A stretch of DNA of 64,000 nt from Mesorhizobium liriopis (GCF_024053505.1 NZ_JAMXQS010000002.1:1-64000), one strand, 5' to 3'; counted from the first letter of the stretch, positions 43,585-53,433 are shown. Made by a program: numbers and translations. The notes: generated from the letters alone by a model not told the origin.

Positions 43585-45027
43585 TTGGCGGAACGGAACT
43601 GGGAAAATCACGGCACGATCACCGGCCCTATCGTGATGATCGGCTTCGGCTCGATCGGACGGGGCACGCTTCCCCTGATCGAGCGGCACTTCCAGTTCGA
43701 CAAATCCCGCCTAGTGGTCATCGATCCGAAAACCACCAACAAGCACCTGCTCGATGAGCGCGGCATCCGTTTCGTGCAGGAAGCCGTCACGCCAGAGAAC
43801 TATCGCGAGCTGCTGACCCCTTATCTCACGCAAGGCGAAGGCCAGGGCTTCTGCGTCAATCTTTCGGTCGATACCGGCTCGCTCGATCTCATCAAGCTCT
43901 GCCGCGAACTGGGCGTCCTTTACATCGACACGGTGGTCGAACCCTGGCTCGGCTTCTACTTCGACAGAAACGCGGACAACGCCTCGCGCACCAATTACGC
44001 GCTGCGCGAAACCGTGCGCACCGAGAAGAAGAACAATCCCGGCGGCACCACCGCGGTCTCCTGCTGCGGGGCGAACCCCGGCATGGTCTCGTGGTTCGCC
44101 AAGCAGGCGCTGGTCGATCTCGCGAGCGAGTTCAAGCTGAACACGCCCGAGCCCGCCACCAACGACCGCGAAGGCTGGGCACGGCTGATGAGCCAGGCGG
44201 GCGTCAAGGGTATCCACATCGCCGAGCGCGACACCCAGCGCGCCGCCAAACCCAAGCCCTTCAACACCTTCTGGAACACCTGGTCGGTGGAAGGCTTCAT
44301 CTCGGAAGGGCTGCAGCCGGCCGAACTCGGCTGGGGCACGCATGAGAAATGGAAGCCGGAGAATGCGCGCGGCTTCGAAACCGGTCCCAGGGCCGCGATC
44401 TTCCTCGAACAGCCTGGTGGCAACACCCGCGTGCGCACATGGTGCCCGACCCCCGGCCCCCAATACGGCTTTCTGGTTACCCACAACGAGTCGATCTCGA
44501 TCGCCGACTTCTTCACCGTCGGCGAGGGCGCGACGCCTGAATACCGCCCCACGGTCCACTACGCCTATCACCCCGCCAACGACGCAGTGATCTCGCTGCA
44601 CGAGATGTTCGGCAATGGCGGCGTCCAGCAGCCCGTGCTCCACGTGCTCGACGAGGACGAACTGGTGGATGGCGTGGATGAGCTCGGCGTGCTGCTCTAC
44701 GGTCATGCCAAGAACGCCTACTGGTACGGCTCGCAGTTGAGCCTGGAGGAAACCCGCAAGCTCGCGCCTTACCAGAGCGCCACCGGCCTTCAGGTGACGT
44801 CCGCCGTGCTCGCCGGCATGGTCTGGGCGCTGGAAAATCCGGAAGCCGGCATCGTCGAAACCGACGAGATGGATTTCCGCCGCTGCCTCGAAGTCCAGCG
44901 TCCGTATCTCGGGCCGGTGAAGGGCTATTTCACCGACTGGACCCCGCTCGACAACCGCCCCGGCCTGTTTCCGGAGGACATCGACACCACCGACCCCTGG
45001 CAGTTCCGCAACATCCTTGTGCGTTAG
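43585..45027 (+). CDS. hss: homospermidine synthase
   Basis: A 480-residue NAD-dependent enzyme that makes homospermidine from putrescine, the main polyamine of many alphaproteobacteria. The Rossmann loop IVMIGFGSIGRGTLP is near the N-terminus, and SCCGANPGMVSWFA, RTWCPTPGP and HYAYHPANDAV follow. The start is taken as TTG 43585 because GGAGCGGG lies 6-13 bases before it and the length then equals known enzymes; a TTG nine codons upstream is possible. No ATG gives a family-length start. Confidence 0.93.
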   Translation: MAERNWENHGTITGPIVMIGFGSIGRGTLPLIERHFQFDKSRLVVIDPKTTNKHLLDERGIRFVQEAVTPENYRELLTPYLTQGEGQGFCVNLSVDTGSLDLIKLCRELGVLYIDTVVEPWLGFYFDRNADNASRTNYALRETVRTEKKNNPGGTTAVSCCGANPGMVSWFAKQALVDLASEFKLNTPEPATNDREGWARLMSQAGVKGIHIAERDTQRAAKPKPFNTFWNTWSVEGFISEGLQPAELGWGTHEKWKPENARGFETGPRAAIFLEQPGGNTRVRTWCPTPGPQYGFLVTHNESISIADFFTVGEGATPEYRPTVHYAYHPANDAVISLHEMFGNGGVQQPVLHVLDEDELVDGVDELGVLLYGHAKNAYWYGSQLSLEETRKLAPYQSATGLQVTSAVLAGMVWALENPEAGIVETDEMDFRRCLEVQRPYLGPVKGYFTDWTPLDNRPGLFPEDIDTTDPWQFRNILVR

Positions 45028-45115
45028 CCACAAGAGAGGGAACGCAAGTCCTTCTCGAGTCTTGTTTATTTGACTGAATGCGGCAAATGAACAGCGAAAG
45101 GCTCCCTCGGAGGAC

Positions 45116-45523
45116 ATGATGGCTCTGCGTTCCCCTCTCTCGACCAAATTCCCGGTTCTGGGCACGCTCGCGGCCGCAGCCCTGCTCTCGGCCTGTGTCG
45201 CCGATGGTCCGTCCGGCCCGGCCCCCATCGCCTCCGCCCCTGTCGGCTTCGACGGCGAATGGCTGAGCACGGATGGCGTCGCGATCTCCCGCTTCAATGG
45301 CGGCCGCTTCGACACGGTGGCGACCGACACCGGCAACACGCTGGCCGACGGCAACTACCGCCTCGTCAACGACCGCACCGCCGAGATCACCGTCTTCTCG
45401 CGCCTGCGCCAGACCACCAGCAATGTGAACTGCGCGCTCGCCACCACCAACCAGCTCAATTGCACCACGTCCACGGGCCAGAACTTCGTATTGACCCGCC
45501 GCTCGGCAGCACCCATCGGCTGA
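45116..45523 (+). CDS. omp10: Omp10-type outer-membrane lipoprotein
   Basis: A 135-residue lipoprotein. Its signal peptide ends in the lipobox LLSAC (Cys27). The mature domain, DGEWLSTDGVAISRFNGGRFDTVATDTG..LADGNYR, closely follows Brucella Omp10 through to VNCALATTNQLNCTTSTGQNFVLTRR. Omp10 is a minor outer-membrane lipoprotein linked to virulence in Brucella; its molecular role is open. CTCGGAGGAC gives a strong ribosome site; two consecutive ATGs occur. Confidence 0.87.
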   Translation: MMALRSPLSTKFPVLGTLAAAALLSACVADGPSGPAPIASAPVGFDGEWLSTDGVAISRFNGGRFDTVATDTGNTLADGNYRLVNDRTAEITVFSRLRQTTSNVNCALATTNQLNCTTSTGQNFVLTRRSAAPIG

Positions 45524-45546
45524 GCCGAAACTTTCTCCCTACCGAA

Positions 45547-45585
45547 AGGCCCGCGCCGGGATCGCCCGCGCGGGCTTTTCTTTTT
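45547..45585 (+). terminator. terminator of omp10
   Basis: GCCCGCGC and GCGCGGGC form a perfect 8-bp stem with an 11-base loop, followed by TTTTCTTTTTC. Confidence 0.9.
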
Positions 45586-45698
45586 CTGATTTCCCTTGCG
45601 CCTCCGCGTTCTGCGGTCAAAACTTTCCCGTAGCTGAAACATATCGGTTACGAAGCGGTCCTAGACCGTCCCGGCCAAGAGCCACTGGAGTCTGACCC

Positions 45699-47849
45699 AT
45701 GACACTCGCCCGCCTTGCCGCGCTTTCTGTTTCGGCCCTTGCCCTGACCGGGCAGCCGGCCTTCGCCGACTACACGCTGAACATCCTCCACATCAACGAC
45801 TGGCACTCGCGCATCGAATCGAACAACAAATACGAATCCACCTGTTCGGCCGAGGAAGAAGGCAAGAACGAGTGCTTCGGCGGCGCCGCCCGCCTCGTGA
45901 CCGCCTTCAACCAGGAGCGCCAGAAGCTTGAGGGCCAGAATGTGCTGGCGCTGAACGCCGGCGACAATTTCCAGGGCTCGCTCTTCTACACGACCTTCAA
46001 GGGCGCGGCCGAACTCGAATTCCTGAACCAGATCCGTTTCGACGCGATGACGGTCGGCAACCATGAATTCGATGACGGCGAAAACGCGTTGGCCCCCTTT
46101 CTCGACAAGGTCGGCTTTCCCGTTCTCGGCGCCAATGTGAAGGCCAACGCCCAGTCCAAGCTCGGTGACCGCGTGAAGCCTTCCGCAGTCGTCGAGATCG
46201 GCGGCCAGAGGATCGGCATCATCGGCGTCGTCACCACCGACACGCCCGACATCGCCTCGCCCGGCCCCAATCTGAGCTTTTCCGACGATGTGGAAGCCAT
46301 CAAGGCGGAAGTCGCCAAGCTGGAAGGCGAGGGCGTCAACAAAATCATCGCGCTGACCCATGTCGGCTATGAGCGCGACAAGGATGCCATCGCCAGGATA
46401 CCGGGCGTGGACGTGGTGGTCGGCGGCCATTCCCATACGCTTTTGTCGAACGCCGACCCGAAGGCTGAAGGACCGTACCCGACATTTGCGGATGGCGCGA
46501 ACGGCGTGAAGGTGCCGGTCGTCACCGCCGCGTCCTATTCCAAGCTCCTGGGCGAGTTGAAGGTCGTGTTCGACGACAATGGCGTGGTGAAAGAAGCCAC
46601 CGGCAACCCGATCGTGCTCGACAGCACGATCAAGCCCGACGAGGCGGTTCTGGCCCGCGTCAAGGAGATGGGCGCCCCCATCGAGGCGCTGAAGGCACGC
46701 GTCGTCGGCGAAGCGCGTGCGCCCATCGACGGCTCGCGCGAAACCTGCCGCGCGCAGGAATGCGCCATGGGCGACCTGATCGCCGACGCCATGCTCGACC
46801 GCACCAAGGGCCAGGGCGTGACGATCGCCCTTCAGAACGGCGGCGGCGTGCGCGCGTCGATTGACGAGGGCCCGATCACCATGGGCGAAGTGCTGACCGT
46901 TCTGCCCTTCCAGAACACGCTCGCCACCTTCCAGCTTTCGGGCGCGGACCTGGTATCTTCGCTCGAAGCCGGCGTATCGGCCATCGATGAAGGCAAGGGC
47001 AAGTTCCCGCAGGTTGCCGGCCTGCGCTTCAAGCTCGACACGTCGAAACCCGCGAACAGCGGGCGCGTCTCGGGCGTCGAGGTACAGGAAAACGGCAACT
47101 GGGGGCCAATCGACCCTGCCAAGACCTATACGATCGCCACCAACAATTTCACCCGCAATGGTGGCGACGATTACGAACTGTTCAAGAACAATGCCAGGAA
47201 CGCCTATGATTTCGGCGCGAGTCTCGAACAGGTGGTGGCCGACTATCTCGGCGCGAACCGGCCTTACGAGCCCAGGACCGATGGCCGCATCCAGCTCGTG
47301 AGCCAGACCGCGCAGGCCGAACCGGCTCCCGCGACGCTGCCGCCTTCGAGCGAGGTGGCACCATCGCAGAACACGCCGCCGGCTACGGCTGAGCCGACCC
47401 CTGCGCCATCCACGCCTGCCCCTTCCGCGAACGAGCCCGCCGCGCAGGACTCGCAGCCGTCGGAGCCGGCAACGGCAAACCCGCCCGCCACGCCCGCACC
47501 TGCCGACCCGGCGAACCCGGCCGTGTCCGAACCGGCCGAGCAGGATTCGCAGCCATCGGAACCCGCGACCGGTGTCGAGCCCTCGCCGACCCCGGCCAAC
47601 CCGGCAGCCAACGCGCCGGCCGGTGCGGCCCCGGCAAACGAAGCCCCGTTGAATGAAGCCCCGGCAGGCACCGCTTCGCAAACCGGCGCGCGCAGCCATG
47701 TGATCGCGCGCGGCGACACCTATTGGGACCTCGCGAAGTCCCTCTATGGCGACGCCACCCTCTGGCGCCGCATCGCGGATGCAAACCCCGAATACCGCGC
47801 CCGCGCTTTGCCCGTCGGTGCCACGCTCAACGTGCCCGCCGCGAACTGA
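45699..47849 (+). CDS. periplasmic 5'-nucleotidase fused to a C-terminal LysM domain
   Basis: A 716-residue protein with signal peptide (1-23). Residues 24-330 are a UshA-type metallophosphoesterase: INDWHSR (Asp34, His36), NAGDNFQG, VGNHEFDDG, VGGHSHT. Residues 335-545 are the 5_nucleotid_C domain (LQNGGGVRASID, NFTRNGGDDYELF). A long Pro/Ala/Thr-rich linker (about 548-655) contains a nearly exact duplication EPAAQDSQPSEPAT / EPAEQDSQPSEPAT. A LysM domain (GDTYWDLAKSLYGDATLWRRIADANPE) ends the protein and should hold it on peptidoglycan. It likely salvages nucleotides outside the inner membrane. Confidence 0.92.
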   Translation: MTLARLAALSVSALALTGQPAFADYTLNILHINDWHSRIESNNKYESTCSAEEEGKNECFGGAARLVTAFNQERQKLEGQNVLALNAGDNFQGSLFYTTFKGAAELEFLNQIRFDAMTVGNHEFDDGENALAPFLDKVGFPVLGANVKANAQSKLGDRVKPSAVVEIGGQRIGIIGVVTTDTPDIASPGPNLSFSDDVEAIKAEVAKLEGEGVNKIIALTHVGYERDKDAIARIPGVDVVVGGHSHTLLSNADPKAEGPYPTFADGANGVKVPVVTAASYSKLLGELKVVFDDNGVVKEATGNPIVLDSTIKPDEAVLARVKEMGAPIEALKARVVGEARAPIDGSRETCRAQECAMGDLIADAMLDRTKGQGVTIALQNGGGVRASIDEGPITMGEVLTVLPFQNTLATFQLSGADLVSSLEAGVSAIDEGKGKFPQVAGLRFKLDTSKPANSGRVSGVEVQENGNWGPIDPAKTYTIATNNFTRNGGDDYELFKNNARNAYDFGASLEQVVADYLGANRPYEPRTDGRIQLVSQTAQAEPAPATLPPSSEVAPSQNTPPATAEPTPAPSTPAPSANEPAAQDSQPSEPATANPPATPAPADPANPAVSEPAEQDSQPSEPATGVEPSPTPANPAANAPAGAAPANEAPLNEAPAGTASQTGARSHVIARGDTYWDLAKSLYGDATLWRRIADANPEYRARALPVGATLNVPAAN

Positions 47850-47874
47850 TCCGTTCGCAGTCCGATCCGCAGGA

Positions 47875-47905
47875 AAGGCCGGGAGCGTTTCCCGGTCTTT
47901 TTGTT
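47875..47905 (+). terminator. terminator of the nucleotidase gene
   Basis: AGGCCGGGA and TCCCGGTCT pair (one G-T) around GCGTT, followed by TTTTTGTTT. Confidence 0.85.
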
Positions 47906-47982
47906 TGGCCCCTGCGGCTCTTGGTGTCATTGCCTTTCGCTGGCACGCTGCACAGATAGCCGGCCATGCGGAACCAACTCCT

Positions 47983-49071
47983 ATGAACCCGCCCGTCGCA
48001 TCAGCAGACGAGGCCAAGCGCCAGACGGGCTTGAGCGCGAACAAGGCGGTCGGCCCGCTGCCCGCCGGTCACCCCATGGTGAAAACCGGCCGCGTGGGCG
48101 TGCTTCTCGTCAATCTCGGCACGCCTGACGCGCTCGACACCGGCTCGGTGCGCCGCTACCTGCGCGAATTCCTGTCCGACCCGCGCGTGATCGAGCTGCC
48201 CCGCGTCGCCTGGTATCCGATCCTTTACGGCATCATCCTCAACACCCGACCGAAGAAATCCGGCGCGAACTATGCCAAGATCTGGAACCGCGAGCTGAAC
48301 GAAAGCCCGCTTCGCACCATCACCCGCGCGCAGACCGAAAAGCTCGCGGCGAGCCTGTCCGACCTGCCGCAAGTCGTCGTCGAATGGGGCATGCGCTATG
48401 GCAACCCCTCGATCGCGAGCGCGGTGAAGACGCTCAAGGACCAGGGCTGCGAGCGCATCCTGTCCGTGCCGCTCTACCCGCAATATTCGGCGACGACGAC
48501 GGCGACCGCCAACGACCAGCTTTTCCGCGCGCTGATGAAGCTGCGCCACGCGCCTTCGGTGCGCACGCTGCCGCCTTACTACGACGAGCCCGTCTATATC
48601 GACGCGCTCGCCCGCTCGCTGGAAGGCCACCTCGCCCGGCTTCCCTTCGAGCCCGAGCTGGTGCTCGCCTCCTATCACGGCATCCCGAAACCCTATTTCC
48701 TGAAGGGCGACCCGTATCACTGCCATTGCGTGAAGACCTCGCGGCTCCTGCGCGAGCGCCTGGGCTGGAGCGACAAGCGCCTCCTCACCACCTTCCAATC
48801 CCGTTTCGGCGCTCAGGAATGGCTCCAGCCCTACACGGACAAGACCGTCGAGCGACTGGCCAAGGAAGGCGTGAAACGCATCGCCATCATCAATCCCGGC
48901 TTCTCCGCCGACTGCATCGAGACGCTTGAGGAGATCGACGGCGAGAACCGCGAAATCTTCATGCATGCCGGCGGCGAGCAGTTCGCGCACATTCCGTGCT
49001 TGAACGACTCGGAAGAAGGGATGGATGTGATCGAGACTCTGGTTCGGCGGGAACTAGCCGGCTGGGCTTGA
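47983..49071 (+). CDS. hemH: ferrochelatase
   Basis: A 362-residue enzyme inserting iron into protoporphyrin IX, the last step of haem synthesis. VGVLLVNLGTPD is the family start, LASYHGIPKPYF carries the metal-binding His, and NPGFSADCIETLEEID holds the conserved Glu. Two cysteines in YHCHCVKTS may relate to the 2Fe-2S-type ligands of some ferrochelatases. Start MNPPVASADE chosen; the first 30 residues are divergent, so a later start (MVKTGRVG) is possible. Confidence 0.94.
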   Translation: MNPPVASADEAKRQTGLSANKAVGPLPAGHPMVKTGRVGVLLVNLGTPDALDTGSVRRYLREFLSDPRVIELPRVAWYPILYGIILNTRPKKSGANYAKIWNRELNESPLRTITRAQTEKLAASLSDLPQVVVEWGMRYGNPSIASAVKTLKDQGCERILSVPLYPQYSATTTATANDQLFRALMKLRHAPSVRTLPPYYDEPVYIDALARSLEGHLARLPFEPELVLASYHGIPKPYFLKGDPYHCHCVKTSRLLRERLGWSDKRLLTTFQSRFGAQEWLQPYTDKTVERLAKEGVKRIAIINPGFSADCIETLEEIDGENREIFMHAGGEQFAHIPCLNDSEEGMDVIETLVRRELAGWA

Positions 49072-49104
49072 GCTGAATTCTCGAAGCCCGATGGTGCGCG
49101 CCTC

Positions 49105-49260
49105 ACGGCATGGATTCTCGGGTCAAGCCCGAGAATGACGAAGCGAGGGGGGGGGTTAAGATGTCGAGGCAAACATCAAACTGGCAATTGCTACGGTCGA
49201 AGGTTGGCGCACTCACTCTTCCGGTCGTCATTCTCGGGCTTGACCCGAGAAGCCACGCCG
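49105..49260. repeat. inverted pair of a 35-bp palindromic intergenic repeat
   Basis: Copy one (49106-49140) and copy two (49226-49260, opposite strand) match at about 33 of 35 bases. Each has an internal palindrome TTCTCGGG-TCAAG-CCCGAGAA (8-bp stem). They bound the gap between hemH and the SPFH gene (49072-49389), which holds no gene. Such palindromic units are dispersed in many alphaproteobacteria. Confidence 0.8.
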
Positions 49261-49389
49261 TTTCCTCTCCACCCACGCCCAACGCCTCAAACATTCCCGA
49301 GTAACCAGCGCGCCAAGACTTGTCGCGATCACATTGTGATCCCCCCATATCTCCCCTAAACCAGCACAACCACACCGGGGGAGAACATC

Positions 49390-50433
49390 ATGGCGCTCAC
49401 GCCGTTCGACATCGTCATCATCGTCCTGGCGCTTCTGGTCGTCCTTGTCCTTTTCGCCGGCATCAAGACCGTTCCCCAGGGCTACAATTTCACCGTCGAG
49501 CGCTTCGGCCGTTACACCAAGACACTGTCTCCCGGCCTCAACATCATCATTCCCTTCATCGACCGCATCGGCGCGCGGATGAACATGATGGAGCAGGTGC
49601 TGGATGTGCCGACGCAGGAGGTCATCACGCGCGACAATGCCATCGTCGCAGTCGATGGCGTCGCCTTCTATCAGGTGCTCAACGCGCCGCAGGCCGCTTA
49701 CCAGGTCGCCGGCCTGCAGAACGCCATCCTCAACCTGACCATGACCAATATCCGCACCGTCATGGGCTCGATGGACCTCGACGAGCTCCTGTCCAACCGC
49801 GACGTCATCAACGAGCGCCTCTTGCGCGTGGTCGATGAAGCCGCGCATCCCTGGGGCATCAAGGTCACGCGCGTCGAGATCAAGGATATCAACCCGCCCG
49901 CCAATCTGGTGGATTCCATGGCCCGCCAGATGATGGCCGAGCGCAACAAGCGCGCGCAGATCCTCGAAGCCGAAGGGCTGAAGCAGGCGCAGGTGCTGGA
50001 AGCGGAAGGGCGCAAGGAGGCGGCCTTCCGCGACGCCGAGGCACGCGAGCGCGCAGCCGAAGCCGAAGCCCGCGCCACGCAGGTCGTGTCGGACGCCATC
50101 GCGCAAGGCGACATGCAGGCGCTGAATTACTTCATCGCCCAGAAATATACGGATGCCTTGGCCCGCATCGGCTCGGCGCCGTCGAACAAGATCGTGCTGA
50201 TGCCCTTCGAGGCCTCTTCGCTGATCGGCACCATCGGCGGCATCGGCGCCATCGCCCGCGAAGTCTTCGGCGACCAGAGCTCGGACGGCACCCCAGCGTC
50301 CCAAGGCCAGCGCCGCAACGCTCGCCCGCGCACCACCGTGCCGCCCACCGGCAATCCGGTGCCCTCCAACCCCGCCGGCTCCACGATGATCGCGGGCATT
50401 CCGCCACTGCCCGGCACGAACGAGCGCGGCTGA
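49390..50433 (+). CDS. SPFH/band-7 (stomatin-type) membrane protein
   Basis: A 347-residue protein. An N-terminal membrane helix (about 7-25) precedes an SPFH domain (about 26-190: [48 protein letters not shown]) and an Ala/Glu-rich coiled coil (185-235). The C-terminal 60 residues are Pro/Asn-rich. It is of the QmcA/stomatin type. Such proteins form oligomeric scaffolds at membranes and bind FtsH- or NfeD-type partners; an NfeD gene follows 70 bases later. Confidence 0.92.
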   Translation: MALTPFDIVIIVLALLVVLVLFAGIKTVPQGYNFTVERFGRYTKTLSPGLNIIIPFIDRIGARMNMMEQVLDVPTQEVITRDNAIVAVDGVAFYQVLNAPQAAYQVAGLQNAILNLTMTNIRTVMGSMDLDELLSNRDVINERLLRVVDEAAHPWGIKVTRVEIKDINPPANLVDSMARQMMAERNKRAQILEAEGLKQAQVLEAEGRKEAAFRDAEARERAAEAEARATQVVSDAIAQGDMQALNYFIAQKYTDALARIGSAPSNKIVLMPFEASSLIGTIGGIGAIAREVFGDQSSDGTPASQGQRRNARPRTTVPPTGNPVPSNPAGSTMIAGIPPLPGTNERG

Positions 50434-50503
50434 GAGCCTTCCGAATGGCCCCGGTTCGACCCATGCCATCCTACCGCGAGACCACGCGTCGGAAGAGTCG
50501 TCC

Positions 50504-50968
50504 ATGCTGACCACGACCTTGTTCGACCTCGGCGCCTGGAACTGGATCGTGCTCGGCCTGATCCTGCTCGTCTTCGAAGTGTTCCTGCCCGGCGTCTTCC
50601 TGCTCTGGATCGGCATCGCCGCCCTTCTCACCGGCGCGCTCTCGCTTCAGCTCGCCGATTGGCCCTTCTGGACCTGGCACTGGCAGGTTCTGGTCTTCCT
50701 GGGACTTTCGCTGCTGACCGTCTTTGCCGGCCGCCGCCTGATGGGCGCGCCCGATCAGCCGTCCGACCAGCCTCTTCTCAACCGGCGCTCCGAACAGCTC
50801 GTCGGCCGCACGGCCACTCTCGCTGAGCCCATCCAGAACGGCCACGGCCGCATCGCACTCGGCGACACGCTCTGGCGCGTCTCAGGCCCGGACCTGCCGG
50901 CAGGCACGCGGGTCAAGGTGACGGCGGTGGAAGGGATGGAACTGGTCGTGGCTGCGGCCGAAAGCTGA
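50504..50968 (+). CDS. NfeD-family membrane protein
   Basis: A 154-residue protein with three hydrophobic helices (about 12-30, 35-52, 58-76) and a C-terminal OB-fold of the NfeD type (LVGRTATLAEPIQNGHGRIALGDTLWRVSGPDLPAGTRVKVTAVEGMELVV). NfeD proteins of this short class pair with SPFH proteins from the same operon. Consistent with the stomatin-type gene 70 bases upstream. Confidence 0.92.
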   Translation: MLTTTLFDLGAWNWIVLGLILLVFEVFLPGVFLLWIGIAALLTGALSLQLADWPFWTWHWQVLVFLGLSLLTVFAGRRLMGAPDQPSDQPLLNRRSEQLVGRTATLAEPIQNGHGRIALGDTLWRVSGPDLPAGTRVKVTAVEGMELVVAAAES

Positions 50969-51098
50969 TCGGCTTCAGCGGCTGGGTTGAAGGGGTGGGA
51001 GTGACGCCTCAACCTACCGCAGCGACATTCCGGATCTCACATCCCGAAAATCGAACTAGCTTTTCTCAACCGCGATGACCGAGAAAGGCGACGCCCCT

Positions 51099-51665
51099 TC
51101 ACACCGCAGTCAGATGCTCCACGAGGATCGAAGCGCCCAGCGCCACCAGCGCCACGCCGCCGAACATTTCCGCGAACCGTCCGAACCGGCTGCCCAGCAT
51201 GCGTCCGGCCAGCATGCCGCCCGTCGACATCAGCGTCGTCGCACAACCGATGGCGATCGCGATCACCACGATGTTCACCTCGAGGAATGCCAGCGAAACG
51301 CCCACCGCCATCGCATCGATGCTGGTACCCACGGCGGTCGCAAGCAGCGTCATCAGCGAACGATTGACGGGTGCATGCTCGTCCTCAGGCCCGCGATGAA
51401 ACGCATGATAGAACATGCGCCCGCCCACGCCGCCGAGCAGCAGGAAGGCGATCCAGTGGTCGACGCTCTGCACATACTGGCTCGCAGCGACGCCCAGGAG
51501 CCAGCCGATCAGCGGCGTCAGCGTCTCGACGACCCCGAACACGAGCCCCGTGCGCAGCGCCTCGCTCCATGAAGGCCGGCGCGCGGACGCGCCCCGGCCG
51601 AGCGAAGCGATGAGGGCGTCGATGGACATGCCGATGGCGAGAACGCCGATCGCGATTGGCGACAT
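51099..51665 (-). CDS. mntP: MntP-family manganese efflux pump
   Basis: A 188-residue membrane protein with six predicted helices. Family marks are [14 protein letters not shown] (Asp in helix 1) and [19 protein letters not shown] (Asp in helix 4), the paired acidic sites of MntP. It exports Mn2+. The ATG at 51665 gives the normal family start MSPIAIG; a frame 26 codons longer is out of family. A GGAG sits seven bases upstream. I found no yybP-ykoY riboswitch in the leader. Confidence 0.9.
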   Translation of the reverse strand: MSPIAIGVLAIGMSIDALIASLGRGASARRPSWSEALRTGLVFGVVETLTPLIGWLLGVAASQYVQSVDHWIAFLLLGGVGGRMFYHAFHRGPEDEHAPVNRSLMTLLATAVGTSIDAMAVGVSLAFLEVNIVVIAIAIGCATTLMSTGGMLAGRMLGSRFGRFAEMFGGVALVALGASILVEHLTAV

Positions 51666-51858
51666 CGGGGCTTCTCCTGAAAGATTCGAATTTCGGATTT
51701 CGGCAGGCACGGAAAGGTGCAGACCAGACAGGCTGTCGCTCACGCGATGGCTCAGGGCGACATAAAGATTCGTGAGAGAATGATCAACGAAAACATGGCC
51801 TTGCGCAGATGCGTATCATTTGCAACTGGAGCGTTGAAGCCGCTGCGTCAGCCAAGGG

Positions 51859-52179
51859 TCAAGGGCGAGGCCCCATGAGGATGATGCCTGCGCCCACCAA
51901 GCAGATCGCGGCACCCGACAGATCCCAGCGATCCGGCCGCGTGTTCTCCACGAGCCAGAGCCAGAGAACCGACGCCACGATATAGACCCCGCCATAAGCC
52001 GCAAAGGTCCGCCCCGCGGCATCGCTATCCACGAGCGTCAGCAACCAGGCGAAAAGCGCGAGCGAAACGAGACCGGGGATCAGCCACAGCGGCGATTGCC
52101 CGAGCCGCGCCCAGGCCCAGAAGGCGAAACATCCGGCAATCTCGGCAAGCGCGGCACCGGCATAGGCGAGAAGGGTCAT
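51859..52179 (-). CDS. UPF0060 (YnfA-type) membrane protein
   Basis: A 106-residue, four-helix membrane protein with the UPF0060 pattern: [16 protein letters not shown] in helix 1, [22 protein letters not shown] in helix 3 and [20 protein letters not shown] in helix 4. The family resembles small multidrug-resistance transporters in size and topology; YnfA of enteric bacteria has been reported to export some drugs. Function here unknown. It is followed by intergenic repeats. Confidence 0.92.
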   Translation of the reverse strand: MTLLAYAGAALAEIAGCFAFWAWARLGQSPLWLIPGLVSLALFAWLLTLVDSDAAGRTFAAYGGVYIVASVLWLWLVENTRPDRWDLSGAAICLVGAGIILMGPRP

Positions 52180-52218
52180 GGGTCCAAGACTGCTTTGAGA
52201 AGGCGGCGCGGGCGGTCA

Positions 52219-52380
52219 CCCCACCCCTTACCCCTCTCCCCACAGGTGGGAGGAGAAGACTTCGTCGTGGAGGTCACTTTTGAAGCTTGGCACCTAGCTT
52301 GGAAGACCGGGGCTTGGAAGATCGGGCGCGGCGCCGGTGTCTCCCCTCCCGCCTGTGGGGAGGGGTAAGGGGTGGGGGTA
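52219..52380. repeat. inverted pair of an intergenic repeat (CCCCTTACCCCTCCCC family)
   Basis: Copy one at 52219-52260 (CCCCTTACCCCTCTCCCCAC) and copy two at about 52339-52380 on the other strand (TGTGGGGAGGGGTAAGGGGT). They face each other across about 80 bases. The same family as the pair at 17337-17495. It fills the gap 52180-52431 between UPF0060 and kdsD genes. Confidence 0.75.
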
Positions 52381-52431
52381 GGCTTGCCGCCTCACTACCG
52401 TTGGTGTTGATCGCCCCTTACCTCGGGCGCC

Positions 52432-53433
52432 TCAAGCCGCGCCCAGCCGCAAGAGATCGTGCAGGTGCACGATGCCGGCGACGCGGCCCTCTTCCGCCAC
52501 GATCAAGGTCGTCACCGCGCGCTCGTTGAGTTCCTGCAAGGCGGTGGCTGCCAGAAGATCCGGCGAGATCGTCAGCGGCGAGGGCGTCATCACCTCGTCC
52601 ACCGTCAGCGACAGCAGATCCGTGTCGATGTGGCGGCGCAGGTCGCCATCGGTGATGATGCCCAAGAGCCGCGTGTCCTCGTCGACGATCGCTACGCAGC
52701 CAAGACCCTTTTCCGACATTTCGAGGATCGCCTGGCGCATGCCGGTACCCGGCGAAACGAGCGGCAGGCGCGGGCCCTTCTGCATCACGTCGCGCACCTG
52801 GCGCAAGGCCGCGCCCAGCGAGCCGCCGGGGTGGAAGGTGCGGAAATGCTCGGGCATGAAGCCGCGCGCCTCGAGAAGGGCAACGGCCAGCGCATCGCCG
52901 AGCGCCAGCTGCAGCAAGGTCGAGGTGGTGGGGGCGAGACCATGCGGGCAGGCCTCCGTCACGCGCGGCAGGATCAGCGCGACGCTCGCCTCGCGCGCGA
53001 GCGTGGAGCTTTCGCCTGCGGTGATGGCGATCAGCGGAACGGAGAAGCGGCGGGCATAGGCGACCATGCCCTTGAGTTCGGCGCTTTCGCCCGACCATGA
53101 CAGCGCCATCACCGCATCGCCGCGCGCGATCATGCCGAGATCGCCGTGATTGGCATCCGCCGGATGCACGAAGAAGGCCGGCGTGCCGGTGGAGGCCAGT
53201 GTCGCCGCGATCTTCGAGCCGATATGCCCGCTCTTGCCCACGCCCGTCACGACCAGCCGTCCGCGCAACCGCGCGACCAGCGCCACGGCGCGCGCGAAAG
53301 CAGGCCCCAACTCGCCTGCCATGGCATCCGAGAGCGCGGCCAATCCGTCACGGTCGGTGGAAAGTGTGCGAAGGGCTGACTGGACGGTCTCTGACTCGTC
53401 CACGAGATCGGGAACAACGACGGGCGTGATCAT
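52432..53433 (-). CDS. kdsD: D-arabinose-5-phosphate isomerase (KdsD/KpsF)
   Basis: A 333-residue enzyme that turns ribulose-5-phosphate into arabinose-5-phosphate for Kdo in lipopolysaccharide. A SIS domain (about 40-180) has VVTGVGKSGHIGSKIAATLASTG, HGDLGMI and SWSGES; two CBS domains follow (about 210-333: VSPGTGMRQAILEMSEKGLGCVAIVD, VDEVMTPSPLTIS). This SIS-CBS-CBS order and length identify KdsD/GutQ/KpsF. No capsule genes are near. Confidence 0.93.
   Translation of the reverse strand: MITPVVVPDLVDESETVQSALRTLSTDRDGLAALSDAMAGELGPAFARAVALVARLRGRLVVTGVGKSGHIGSKIAATLASTGTPAFFVHPADANHGDLGMIARGDAVMALSWSGESAELKGMVAYARRFSVPLIAITAGESSTLAREASVALILPRVTEACPHGLAPTTSTLLQLALGDALAVALLEARGFMPEHFRTFHPGGSLGAALRQVRDVMQKGPRLPLVSPGTGMRQAILEMSEKGLGCVAIVDEDTRLLGIITDGDLRRHIDTDLLSLTVDEVMTPSPLTISPDLLAATALQELNERAVTTLIVAEEGRVAGIVHLHDLLRLGAA

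Noticed and set aside
43711-45354. 547-codon minus-strand frame opposite homospermidine synthase
   Set aside because: The plus-strand gene matches its family over its full length; this is a shadow.
45648-48044. 798-codon minus-strand frame opposite the nucleotidase
   Set aside because: A long open frame is expected opposite high-GC codons; the translation is Gly/Arg repeats and overlaps the well-supported plus-strand gene.
51666-51800. Manganese (yybP-ykoY) riboswitch in front of mntP
   Set aside because: Read on the minus strand, the leader lacks the conserved core; no support.
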